Source of the DNA: an uncultured Muribaculaceae bacterium
GTDB taxonomy: Bacteria > Bacteroidota > Bacteroidia > Bacteroidales > Muribaculaceae
Direction of reading: 5' to 3'
Length of the DNA: 64,000 nucleotides
NCBI GenBank assembly: GCA_958439725.1
Contig: CAUBWJ010000011.1
Span: 1 to 64,000, forward strand
Shown: piece after piece, positions 1-7,656 of the stretch
Layout of the letters: each line of letters opens with the position of its first letter
Numbering within the stretch: position 1 is the stretch's first letter
The notes under the pieces: model-generated
Database searches by the model: none
The model's input: the letters and a program-made list of their open reading frames with translations, nothing else
What the model was told of the DNA's origin: nothing
Translations under genes and position numbers: made by a program

Positions 1-112
1 CTATTCGCTTGTATAAAATTGTATCCTGTTTGGCTACCAGCGGAACTTTCGTGAGCTGCCTCAGGTCTTCCAATATTGGCACAACATCTCGTAATGTCGT
101 AGGGTTTGGCAT
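1..112 (-). CDS. 5' end of an unidentified gene, cut by the window edge
   Basis: An open frame on the minus strand begins with ATG at 112 and runs off the left edge after 37 codons. An in-frame TAA lies a few codons upstream, so the start is well bounded. The visible peptide begins MPNPTTLRDVVPILEDLRQL and continues with a KVPLVAKQ segment, which looks like a soluble helical N-terminus. I do not recognise the family. It sits 275 bp downstream of the 3' end of a tRNA-Gln on the same strand, a place where integrases of mobile elements often lie, but the visible residues do not prove an integrase. It could also be a chance open frame. Confidence 0.4.
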   Translation of the reverse strand, partial: MPNPTTLRDVVPILEDLRQLTKVPLVAKQDTILYKRI

Positions 113-340
113 TTGCGGGTGTTACGTTAAGTGTTATTAATGATGAGAGCCAATCAAACTCAAACAGCCTTGTTGAATCTTTGTTAAATCTTAGCACTCG
201 ATAACATAAACACGCGATACCCAATGATAGTTCGCATATCTATTTTAGATACGATTATCAACCTTTATAAACCACGCATTCCAGGCAATTGTATCAAATT
301 TGTATCAAAATTACAATTTTTAACATTCCGCGGCGGGGTA

Positions 341-384
341 AAAATAAAGAAAGAACTGAGTCTGCGTGACTTAGCTCTTTCTTT
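341..384 (-). terminator. Intrinsic terminator of tRNA-Gln
   Basis: The arms at 346-361 and 369-384 form a stem of about 16 bp with two mismatches around a 7-nt loop. Read on the minus strand, the hairpin follows the tRNA by a few bases and is followed by TTTATTTTTA, so it fits a rho-independent terminator for the tRNA transcript. Confidence 0.75.
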
Positions 385-387
385 GAG

Positions 388-458
388 TTGCCTTGGAAGG
401 ATTCGAACCCTCACAGGCGGAACCAGAATCCGACGTGCTACCATTACACCACAAGGCA
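388..458 (-). tRNA. tRNA-Gln (anticodon CUG)
   Basis: A complete cloverleaf reads on the minus strand. The acceptor arm TGCCTTG at 458-452 pairs with CAAGGCA at 395-389, with discriminator A at 388. The D arm is GTGT..AC. The anticodon loop TTCTGGT gives CUG, which reads the glutamine codon CAG. The T loop is TTCGAAT. The CCA end is not encoded, as is usual in this phylum. A TACCTTTG promoter box lies upstream and a terminator hairpin follows directly. Confidence 0.93.
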
Positions 459-510
459 ATATTTGTTGTGAATCTCAGCGGCTCTCCTGCCGTGTTTGTG
501 ATTACGGGTG

Positions 511-540
511 CAAAGGTATAGACTTTTTTTTAACTGCAAA
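511..540 (-). promoter_or_regulatory. Promoter of tRNA-Gln
   Basis: On the minus strand a -7 box TACCTTTG (518-511) follows a TTTG -33 box (540-537) with 18 bp between them, a close match to the Bacteroidetes primary sigma-factor consensus. It lies about 50 bp upstream of the mature tRNA 5' end. Confidence 0.7.
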
Positions 541-725
541 AATTTTTTTGAAGATTTTTTTGCTTGAATGATAAAAATCATGGTCCGAGGGTTGCATTAA
601 GTGATTTTTTTATAATTTTACGGCGCAATTAAAGCCTATTTACAAAGAAAGCCTCCTTCATAACCATTATTATTCCCTGAGGCTCTAAGGTAAAATTTTA
701 TTTACATAACCAATTTTAATTTATT

Positions 726-1301
726 ATGAAAAAGGTTTTAGCAATGGTAGTCCTCGCGATTGCCTCACTTGGTGCAGCTGCACAGAATTCCAACATTTAC
801 GTAGGCGGTTCGCTCGGTTACTGGCATGACAGCCACGACAAATCAACCGATGCCAGCACCAACCACTTTGTGATTCTTCCTGAAATCGGTTATAACTTCA
901 GCTCTGAGTGGGCCCTTGGCGCACAGCTCGGTTATGACTATACCCATCTCTGCGGACAGGGAGTGTCTACAAACATTTTCCAGTTCAATCCCTATCTCCG
1001 CTACACTTATTTCCGCAGCTCGAACAATCTGATCAGCCTGTTCGTTGACGGAGCAGTTGGGTTCGGTGCGGGCTGGACACATTATAAGGATGATGACAGC
1101 AAGACCGCCGTTACATGGAATCTCGGTTTCCGTCCCGGTATCTCGGTTAACCTCACCGATAATTTCAGCCTTGTGGCCCATGTAGGTATGCTCGGATATG
1201 AGGGCGCCAACAATGCAGCCAAGGAGGCCGGCTACAGCAACCAGGGAGGCCTGATGCTCAACGGCAATAATCTCACATTCGGATTCTTCTACACGTTCTA
1301 A
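726..1301 (+). CDS. Small outer-membrane beta-barrel protein
   Basis: The product is 191 residues and starts with a typical signal peptide (KK, then a hydrophobic run to about residue 19, ending AAAQ). The mature part alternates short aromatic-rich strands with loops, such as IYVGGSLGYW, ALGAQLGYDY and ISLFVDGAVGFGAG. It ends in FGFFYTF, the aromatic C-terminus expected for insertion by the Bam machinery. This matches the 8-stranded outer membrane protein beta-barrel family (PF13505-like). Such proteins are abundant small porins or structural barrels in Bacteroidales; the substrate is unknown. The gene stands alone and is followed by a strong hairpin shared with the converging gene. Confidence 0.85.
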   Translation: MKKVLAMVVLAIASLGAAAQNSNIYVGGSLGYWHDSHDKSTDASTNHFVILPEIGYNFSSEWALGAQLGYDYTHLCGQGVSTNIFQFNPYLRYTYFRSSNNLISLFVDGAVGFGAGWTHYKDDDSKTAVTWNLGFRPGISVNLTDNFSLVAHVGMLGYEGANNAAKEAGYSNQGGLMLNGNNLTFGFFYTF

Positions 1302-1323
1302 ATATAACTGAACTCATTTACAG

Positions 1324-1361
1324 AACGGGCTGCGGAAATCAAGTTTCCGCAGCCCGTTTGA
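1324..1361. terminator. Strong hairpin between convergent genes
   Basis: Perfect 15-bp arms at 1324-1338 and 1344-1358 enclose a 5-nt loop. It lies between the stop codons of the beta-barrel gene on the plus strand and the PCMD-like gene on the minus strand. T-runs on both sides are short, so it probably stops transcription in both directions by stem strength. Confidence 0.75.
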
Positions 1362-1377
1362 TATTGCAGAGGATTTT

Positions 1378-2325
1378 TCAGAATCCGAAACCTACGTTGT
1401 CAACGTAGATAGTGAGCCCGGGTGTACCGACGTAAGCCTCACCGTTGCCCGACGAGAACATGAGCACGGCGTGGGTGGGAGTGGCGTCGGCACTGTCCCA
1501 GCCTTCTTCCATCACTTTACGCATCTCGCCTTTGGAATTGCGGGCATAATAGGCGTTATCGCCGTTACGGAGAGCCAGCCACGGATAAGGCAATTTGGTG
1601 GAGATGTCGCCGTACATAAGTTTCAGTTTATGACCGTTGACCCATGGCGAACTTTTGGTAAATGCCTCTCCGCCGGTGGCCACGCGGCGCGCGTGGATGT
1701 TGCCTTCGGAGTCTTCCCATCTGCGCTGAAGGAAAATGAACACCACGCCTTCGTCACGTCCGCGGAGTTTCTTGGGAGATCCGAATCCGGTGGCTTTAAC
1801 TCTGATGTCTTCGGTGGGGATATCGGCCATGTAGTCGAACACCAGGTATTTGGGACGCTTGGTGTAGGGCATGCCCATTTCCATCTTTGAATAGGGATTC
1901 TTGGTGGATGTAATAGGCTCTATCATTTCGCCGAGGAAGATAGAACCGGCAACCATCACATCCATGTTGATTAGGCCGAGCACTTTCACGCGCTCCATCA
2001 TAGCTGTGAGTTTGGCGCATTTGTTCTCACCGCTTCTCACCGACGGGAAAACTGCGTTTGAAGTCTTTGTGATTCCCGACACGCGGGCATATACATTGCT
2101 CGTTCCCCAGGGCGAATCGCCGTTGAAGTATGGTTTGGCCCCTATTATGGTCTGAGTCGGGCCTATTTCATAGACGGGACGCGTCTTGCCTCCGATGATG
2201 GCCGATTCTTTTATTTCGCGTGTAATCCAGCTGTTGAAGTTGCCGTATTTTATCGGCTCGACGCTTTGCGATGATACATGGAACGCAAGGCCAGCGGTAA
2301 GCAGTAAACACAATGTCTTTTTCAT
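1378..2325 (-). CDS. Exported PCMD-like (putative carbohydrate metabolism domain) protein
   Basis: A 315-residue secreted protein with a signal peptide at residues 1-19. The rest is one beta-rich domain. It opens with the pattern NFNSWITREIKES..IIGG, has NGDSPWGTSNVYAR near residue 75, and ends in LTIYVDNVGFGF. That ending, and the GLINMDVMVAGSIFLGEM segment, resemble the PCMD family (PF13201) found in surface and glycan-related proteins of Bacteroidales. No catalytic motif is evident; the call rests on recalled sequence pattern, so the function stays open. A -7 box TATCTTTG lies on the minus strand at 2356-2363, suggesting its own promoter although DUF3943 lies only 46 bp upstream. Confidence 0.6.
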   Translation of the reverse strand: MKKTLCLLLTAGLAFHVSSQSVEPIKYGNFNSWITREIKESAIIGGKTRPVYEIGPTQTIIGAKPYFNGDSPWGTSNVYARVSGITKTSNAVFPSVRSGENKCAKLTAMMERVKVLGLINMDVMVAGSIFLGEMIEPITSTKNPYSKMEMGMPYTKRPKYLVFDYMADIPTEDIRVKATGFGSPKKLRGRDEGVVFIFLQRRWEDSEGNIHARRVATGGEAFTKSSPWVNGHKLKLMYGDISTKLPYPWLALRNGDNAYYARNSKGEMRKVMEEGWDSADATPTHAVLMFSSGNGEAYVGTPGLTIYVDNVGFGF

Positions 2326-2371
2326 AACTTTTGGTTTTCAGAGGGATTTATTGCGCAAAGATACTACTTAA

Positions 2372-3289
2372 TTAGAAATTTACAGCTACCGAAAGGCCGG
2401 CGCTTACGCCTCCGCCTGCGTCGGGAGCCAGCCAGGGGGCGCTTTTGATTTCCGGTGCGCGGAGGTGGTCGGCGCGGTGTTTCTGGTAACCCGTGAAATA
2501 TCCGCAGGCCTCGTTCACGGGGTCGAGAAGGAATGCAAGGAAATAACCGACGGCTTTTGAGCCCAACACTCTGTAATCCCGCTCAAGGATTTTTCGTTTA
2601 AGCACATAGAACCCTTCGCCTACTACAGCTCCTATTACCGGCGTCACAATCAGATCCTGTACCGAGGGGATTTCATTGAAGGCTTCGAACCCATATTCCC
2701 AGAATCCTGTGGAAATGGCAAACGAATAAAGAAACGAGCCCCAGATATTGAAGCCGGCTGATCTGGCCGACATGTAATAGGCCGCGCCCCCGTAGGGGTG
2801 AAGAATCAGGTTGAACACCGGATTGTCGTGATCCCATACCGGGCCTTGACGCACATTGCGCCAATAGCGTTTGAGAAGAGGTATCTTGGCGTTTTCCTTT
2901 TTATTCCATGCCGTAGCGTCGGATGGCAGAAGCTCAAGCACACCGAGTGCGGTGATTCCGCCGCCCATGAGAACGGCAGTGTTTACCCACAGTTTTCGCC
3001 AGTCAGGAATGCTCAGGGTTGCTGAATAGGGGAAATCATAGATGTCCGGCCGCATGGCGCGCGGAAGCTTTCTTGCTGCCTGTATTATATCCCCGGCACC
3101 TGTTGCTAACTCCGGAGCCGGGCACGGGCCAAGAGTGAAACCCTCGCCGTTTTCTACGTATTGCACGGCTTTGATTTCTCTCGGTGCCGTCTCGAGACTG
3201 TCGGGCTGTATCTCTCCGGCGTAGGCCGTGAGCGAGAGCACGATACCGATAAGGCATAAGGAGAGTCTTGAGGCCGAAAAGAATGACAT
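2372..3289 (-). CDS. DUF3943 domain protein
   Basis: The 305-residue product has an N-terminal signal peptide (residues 1-24) followed by a variable segment of about 65 residues. The conserved part has WRKLWVNTAVLMGGG, DHDNPVFNLILHPYGGAAYY, ISTGFWEYGFEAF and VTPVIGAVVGE, which is the pattern of DUF3943 (PF13084). Several hydrophobic stretches may cross or line a membrane. The biochemical role of the family is unknown. It lies upstream of the PCMD-like gene on the same strand. The 5' side borders a long gene-poor stretch with an inverted-repeat element. Confidence 0.8.
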   Translation of the reverse strand: MSFFSASRLSLCLIGIVLSLTAYAGEIQPDSLETAPREIKAVQYVENGEGFTLGPCPAPELATGAGDIIQAARKLPRAMRPDIYDFPYSATLSIPDWRKLWVNTAVLMGGGITALGVLELLPSDATAWNKKENAKIPLLKRYWRNVRQGPVWDHDNPVFNLILHPYGGAAYYMSARSAGFNIWGSFLYSFAISTGFWEYGFEAFNEIPSVQDLIVTPVIGAVVGEGFYVLKRKILERDYRVLGSKAVGYFLAFLLDPVNEACGYFTGYQKHRADHLRAPEIKSAPWLAPDAGGGVSAGLSVAVNF

Positions 3290-3473
3290 AAATAATTGCT
3301 TTAATTTGTAACAAGTCTGTCACACGTTTTTCTTTTCTTAAGCAGAAATTAAAATCCGCTAATGGCAAATACGTCTCTCAAGTTACGCGCGTCGGGGAGC
3401 GGAGTGCGGCATTCAGGGCTATATCGCATGCTTGCAGATTGTTATGGGAATCAATAAATTTGCAGTGGTTTTA

Positions 3474-3829
3474 GAGCTTGTTTAATAATAAATGTTGACG
3501 ACAGGGTCGCATAGCTTGAGCGGATTTTTGTTCTGCGACGAAGGAGTGTACTTGATGTACACGACAGAGAAGCAGGACGAAAAGCGGCCAAGATATGCGA
3601 ATGAAGGACAACATAAACAAGTTCAATCCATCTTCCGTAAGTTTAAAAATTAATGAAATTTCAGATTGATTGTAAAAGTATTAGTAGGAATTACCTCCCA
3701 GCTGTCATTCGCCGGCATCTTTCCGCTTGCTCTTCGGTCGTTATGGAACCCCATAACTCCCTCATCACAAACGAAAATCTGCTCGACGACTGACAGCCCT
3801 GTCGTCAACATTTATTATTAAACAAGCTC
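3474..3829. mobile_element. MITE-like element with 33-bp perfect terminal inverted repeats
   Basis: The ends at 3474-3506 and 3797-3829 are perfect 33-bp inverted repeats, flanked by a direct TTA (3471-3473 and 3830-3832) that may be a target duplication. No open frame of note lies inside. The left part (3508-3599) folds as a long hairpin with GTGTAC/GTACAC at its tip. The right part (3702-3796) folds as a second hairpin with GTTATGG/CCATAAC at its tip and CTGTCA/TGACAG at its base. Read in reverse complement, the right hairpin resembles the left one, with many differences falling on both sides of the stems. The ends beginning GAGCTTGTTTAA and the 3-bp TNA duplication suggest mobilisation by an IS5-type transposase; this is an inference. 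The remaining bases of the gap 3290-3874 show nothing else I can name. Confidence 0.72.
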
Positions 3830-3874
3830 TTAATAGGTTTCCGGGCCTTGGGCCAGGGACTTTCTTGTATATTT

Positions 3875-5101
3875 ATGTCTGCAAAAAAATTAGCCGTACT
3901 GTCGGTAATACTCCTTCTTTCGGTTCCCTTGCCCTTAATCGGTAGGGGAGGGGTGCATTGTCCCGCGGTGAAAACAGACAGCGTTCATGTATGGAGTGAT
4001 AACAGCCGGTTTCAGCCTGATGATTCTTCGGGGGTAAACAAACGCGGTTTAATAGAGCGTGTGAAGGATTATTTCAAGGAGTCCAACACCGAAAAGCAAA
4101 ACAAGCGTTTTGATTTCAGCGTTATTGGCGGCCCACATTACTCTTCCGATACCAAACTGGGTCTCGGACTGGTGGCTGCGGGTTTTTACAGGAAAAATAT
4201 AGCCGACAGTCTCACCACTCCCTCCAATGTGTCGCTTTACGGCGATATTTCTACCGTGGGATTCTGGCTCATAGGAATCCGTGGCGACCATATTTTTCCG
4301 CATGACAGGCAAAGGCTGGATTATAACATGTATTTCTATTCCTTCCCCCGGCATTTCTGGGGCATAGGCTACCGTGCCGGCTCGGAAGCCTCGGACTATA
4401 CTGATTTCCGTGAGCTTTATCTGAGAGCGAGCATAGACTATCTCTTCAAGATCGGCCGGGCATTCTACATCGGGCCTGCAGCGGAATTCCAGCGGTCTGT
4501 TGCAAAGGATATCACGTCGGAAAATCTATACCGGTGGAATGGCGAGAAGCTCAACTGCACCAATGCGGGCATAGGTTTCCGTGTGCAGTATGATTCCCGC
4601 GATAATCTCACGGCGGCTACTTCGGGATTTTATTGCGCGTTGGGACAGCGCTATTTTCCCTCTTTTGCCGGAAATATGCCTAAGGAGTTCGGCTACACCG
4701 AACTGAGTCTGCGGTTTTACCGCGGAGTGTGGAAGGGGGGAGTAGTGGCAGGAGCCTATCATGCCCGACTGAGTTACGGAGATGTCCCCTGGAGCCAGCT
4801 CTCCACGTTTGGCGGCAGCAGCACTATGCGTGGATACTACGAAGGGCGTTTCCGCGACAAGGGAGAAATGGATATCACATTCGAGCTCCGTCAGCATGTC
4901 TACCGGCGCAACGGGCTTGCGGTGTGGGCCGGAGCCGGAACGGTATTCCCACGACTTTCGGCCATGCGCTTCCGCCACATCCTGCCTAATGCCGGCATAG
5001 GCTACAGATGGGAATTCAAGAGCAGGACAAATGTAAGGGTCGACTTCGGTGTAGGCCGGGGAGAAACAGCATTCATATTCAGTATAAACGAAGCATTCTG
5101 A
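3875..5101 (+). CDS. BamA/TamA-family outer-membrane protein, barrel domain only
   Basis: A 408-residue protein with a signal peptide (SAKKLAVLSVILLL) and a C-terminal 16-strand barrel of the BamA/D15 type (PF01103). The diagnostic loop-6 motif appears as TFGGSSTMRGYYEGRFRDKG near residue 320, and the protein ends in FSINEAF. There is no room for POTRA domains, so this is not BamA itself; it belongs to the stand-alone D15 barrels common in Bacteroidetes. I chose ATG 3875 over 3848 because the signal peptide begins there. The stop is followed 32 bp later by the phosphoethanolamine transferase, suggesting co-transcription. The client or cargo of the barrel is unknown. Confidence 0.85.
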   Translation: MSAKKLAVLSVILLLSVPLPLIGRGGVHCPAVKTDSVHVWSDNSRFQPDDSSGVNKRGLIERVKDYFKESNTEKQNKRFDFSVIGGPHYSSDTKLGLGLVAAGFYRKNIADSLTTPSNVSLYGDISTVGFWLIGIRGDHIFPHDRQRLDYNMYFYSFPRHFWGIGYRAGSEASDYTDFRELYLRASIDYLFKIGRAFYIGPAAEFQRSVAKDITSENLYRWNGEKLNCTNAGIGFRVQYDSRDNLTAATSGFYCALGQRYFPSFAGNMPKEFGYTELSLRFYRGVWKGGVVAGAYHARLSYGDVPWSQLSTFGGSSTMRGYYEGRFRDKGEMDITFELRQHVYRRNGLAVWAGAGTVFPRLSAMRFRHILPNAGIGYRWEFKSRTNVRVDFGVGRGETAFIFSINEAF

Positions 5102-5133
5102 TGTGAGAATCAGAATTAACGGTACATTCAAAA

Positions 5134-6837
5134 ATGGAAAACAAATCAAACGCATCGAAGTATCTTCTTCCTGTCATCATTATATGGACTGTGGCAGGAT
5201 GCCTGATGCCAAATATATGCCTTTCTATAACCGAGGATTTGAGCCTGGTTCAGCGCATCACCAATATAGTGCTGCCTGCCGGTATTTACTGGCTGCTTAT
5301 GTCTCTGACCCGAAATACGGGAAAGGCAGGCCTATGGATGGTGATTTTTGAATTTTTCGCGGCATTCCAGGTTGTGCTCATTTATATCTACGGCCGTTCG
5401 GTGCTTGCCGTAGACATGCTTCTGAATGTAATGACCACCAATTATGGCGAGGCCACCGAGCTGCTCGGGTCCATGATGCCGGCCATCATATTGGTGCTGG
5501 TGGTGTTTCTGCCGCCTCTCATATCGTCGGGGGTGGCCGTGGCGCGCGGCATGAGGCTGCCAAAGAAAGTTCTGGGATATAACCGTCTCGGTAGCCTGGT
5601 TACAATCTGCATAGGTCTCGTATGCTATATGGCGTCATTCTTCAGCGGCCGCCCTTTCCATCCGGTAGCTGACATTTATCCGCTGAATGTAGGCTACAAT
5701 ATCTATCTGGCCGTAGAAAGAACTATCCTCACGTCGCATTTCAAAGAGAATACCGCTTCATACAGTTTCGGTGCGGTTCCTACTCATCCCGAAGGGCTCA
5801 GCGAGCTCTACGTTATAGTGATAGGGGAGACCTCGCGTGCCGAAAACTGGCAGCTCGCGGGATATGACCGTCGCACCAATATGCCGCTTGCCTCAGATTC
5901 TGCACTGGTGTTTTTCAAGCGTGCCATAAGCCAGTCAAACACCACCCACAAGAGCGTCCCCATGCTGCTTTCGCCCGTTGAGGCCTCCACATTCAACGAC
6001 AGCATCTACTCTACCCGTGGAATACTTTCTGCATTCCGCGAGGCTGGCTTTTCAACCGCTTTCATATCCAATCAGCGGCGTAACCATTCTTTCATTGACT
6101 TCATGGGCGAGGAAGCCGATACGGTGATGTTCCTGAAGGACCATCTGGACACGGCGGAGGCCGAGGCCCATTTCGATGAAAAGACTCTCGGGCCCCTGAT
6201 GTCCATTCTGGATGCAAACCCCAGGAAACAGCTGGTGGTGATTCACAGCTACGGTTCACATTTCGCATACGATGACCGCTACCCCGAGACCACTGCAATG
6301 TATCTTCCCGATTCCCCGCTAAAGGTCGACCGTTCCTGCAAGGAAGAACTTGTCAACGCCTACGACAACTCAATTGCCTATACCTCCGATTTCCTTGCCG
6401 GTATAATCAACATTCTCAAGACTCGCAAAGGTATCTCGGCACTCATGTATACAAGCGACCACGGCGAGGATCTCTTCGACGATGACCGCGATCTCTTTCT
6501 CCATGCCTCGCCGGTTCCGAGCTACTATCAGCTGCATGTTCCGTTCTTAGTGTGGACATCGGAGGGCTATGACGATGCTCTGCCCGGACGCATCACGGCA
6601 CTGAGGCAAAACCGCGAAAAGCCGGTTGCCACAAGTGTCTCGTTTTTCCATACCGCCCTTGATATCGCCGGAATCCGTTGGCCCGGTCATGACACGAAAC
6701 GCTCCGTGGCCTCTTTTGACTACACTCCGTCCGCAATGTTCTATCTCACCGACCATAATGAAGCCGTGCCCCTTGAGGCATGTGGCCTCAAGGAGTACGA
6801 TTTTGCCAAATTCAATCAGCTGGGGATTGAACTGTAA
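5134..6837 (+). CDS. eptA: Lipid A phosphoethanolamine transferase (EptA/PmrC-like)
   Basis: The 567-residue protein has about five membrane helices in its first 170 residues and a large periplasmic alkaline-phosphatase-fold domain (sulfatase family, PF00884). The catalytic pattern is complete: VIGETSRAENWQLAGYDR near 230 with the metal-binding Glu, a Thr in SQSNTTHKSVPMLLS near 270 as likely nucleophile, and YTSDHGEDLFDDDRDLFLHASP near 440. Such enzymes move phosphoethanolamine from phosphatidylethanolamine to lipid A or other glycans and lower sensitivity to cationic peptides. The gene follows the barrel protein closely and converges with the next lipoprotein gene with a 10-bp gap. Substrate (lipid A versus another glycan) is not settled by sequence; eptA is used in the broad sense. 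Confidence 0.85.
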   Translation: MENKSNASKYLLPVIIIWTVAGCLMPNICLSITEDLSLVQRITNIVLPAGIYWLLMSLTRNTGKAGLWMVIFEFFAAFQVVLIYIYGRSVLAVDMLLNVMTTNYGEATELLGSMMPAIILVLVVFLPPLISSGVAVARGMRLPKKVLGYNRLGSLVTICIGLVCYMASFFSGRPFHPVADIYPLNVGYNIYLAVERTILTSHFKENTASYSFGAVPTHPEGLSELYVIVIGETSRAENWQLAGYDRRTNMPLASDSALVFFKRAISQSNTTHKSVPMLLSPVEASTFNDSIYSTRGILSAFREAGFSTAFISNQRRNHSFIDFMGEEADTVMFLKDHLDTAEAEAHFDEKTLGPLMSILDANPRKQLVVIHSYGSHFAYDDRYPETTAMYLPDSPLKVDRSCKEELVNAYDNSIAYTSDFLAGIINILKTRKGISALMYTSDHGEDLFDDDRDLFLHASPVPSYYQLHVPFLVWTSEGYDDALPGRITALRQNREKPVATSVSFFHTALDIAGIRWPGHDTKRSVASFDYTPSAMFYLTDHNEAVPLEACGLKEYDFAKFNQLGIEL

Positions 6838-6847
6838 ATCCGGCGGT

Positions 6848-7453
6848 TTATTTTGCGGGGCCCTGACGAGTCAGGAGATGCTTCTCGTCCTTCACTTCAA
6901 ACTGAAGTGTTGAGCCCTTCACTTTCACATCGTCAAGTTCCTGATAGCTGACGTAGTGATGCAGAAGGGTCTGGGTGATGGTCGCTTTCATTGCCCCGGC
7001 TATCTGCGGGCGGATAGAGTCAATAGGGCTTGTCTCCGGGCTGAAATTCAGGTCTGACGTTATCACCACGGCATCAGGGTCCACTTCCACCGTCATGGTG
7101 GCGGGATCGAGAGCCAGGAGGAGTTCATCGTCGTCCACGGCTGTCCAGTGGCCCGAAATATACGATTTGGCTGCCGCCGAGACACTGAACGGACTCATTA
7201 TTGTGGAGCTTCCGGTAAAAGACCCGGTAGAAGAAATGAGTGAAGTGATAATCACCATACCTCCATTTGAGGTTGAATCGCGTTCGAATACAATATTCTC
7301 GATTGACGTTGCCGTGCTGCCGTCAGTGGCAATGAACGGAGTGGGATTGGATGTCCAGGTTCCGGTGACTTCGCCGGCAAGTTTTTTTGTCTCGTCGCAG
7401 CCGGCAGACACGAGTGCGGTTAAGGCCAGAAGGCCAATTAAAAGTTTTTGCAT
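6848..7453 (-). CDS. Lipoprotein of unknown function
   Basis: A 201-residue protein with a lipoprotein signal: MQKLLIGL..LTALVSAGC, Cys19 being the acylated residue. The body has a GTWTSNPTPF motif and beta-strand-rich segments, as in lipocalin-like or calycin-type lipoproteins of Bacteroidales, followed by an Asp/Ser-rich middle. I cannot assign a family with confidence. A TATATTTT sequence on the minus strand just upstream could be a weak -7 box. It converges with the phosphoethanolamine transferase gene. Confidence 0.7.
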   Translation of the reverse strand: MQKLLIGLLALTALVSAGCDETKKLAGEVTGTWTSNPTPFIATDGSTATSIENIVFERDSTSNGGMVIITSLISSTGSFTGSSTIMSPFSVSAAAKSYISGHWTAVDDDELLLALDPATMTVEVDPDAVVITSDLNFSPETSPIDSIRPQIAGAMKATITQTLLHHYVSYQELDDVKVKGSTLQFEVKDEKHLLTRQGPAK

Positions 7454-7495
7454 GTCAGGAAATTTTAAAATATAACCTGCGGTTCCGTATTATTG

Positions 7496-7527
7496 TTTGT
7501 TTTAACACACATAAATTTCTATATTTG
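7496..7527 (+). promoter_or_regulatory. Upstream fumarase promoter (copy 1)
   Basis: TTTG at 7496-7499 and TATATTTG at 7520-7527 are spaced by 20 bp, a full match to the Bacteroidetes consensus. The -7 box lies within a 20-bp sequence (7515-7534) that is repeated exactly 83 bp downstream. A transcript from here would carry about 120 nt of leader, including a foldable segment at 7532-7586. Confidence 0.75.
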
Positions 7528-7531
7528 CATC

Positions 7532-7586
7532 AACCGAATCGCTTTGCGACCGCGGCCCGGACTGCGTCCGACTTCCGCTTTCGGTT
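7532..7586 (+). other. Foldable segment between the two fumarase promoters
   Basis: AACCGAA (7532-7538) pairs with TTCGGTT (7580-7586). Inside lie TCGC-TTT-GCGA and CGGAC-TGC-GTCCG hairpins, so the segment can fold as a three-way junction in RNA or a branched structure in DNA. It is bounded by exact 20-bp direct repeats at 7515-7534 and 7598-7617. No known riboswitch class is recognised. Confidence 0.5.
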
Positions 7587-7597
7587 TTCTGCGAATT

Positions 7598-7617
7598 ATT
7601 TCTATATTTGCATCAAC
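7598..7617 (+). promoter_or_regulatory. Proximal fumarase promoter (copy 2)
   Basis: An exact copy of the 20 bases at 7515-7534 with the -7 box TATATTTG at 7603-7610. The -33 region here (around 7579-7583) does not hold a clear TTTG, so this copy may be weaker than copy 1. Transcription would start roughly 40 bp before the fumarase ATG. Confidence 0.6.
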
Positions 7618-7656
7618 AGATCATTCAAATCAATAACACTCAATACCTGAATCGAT

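Noticed and set aside
224..571. Open frame of 115 codons on the plus strand
   Set aside because: It crosses the tRNA-Gln gene and its terminator and has no family features; the tRNA explains the region.
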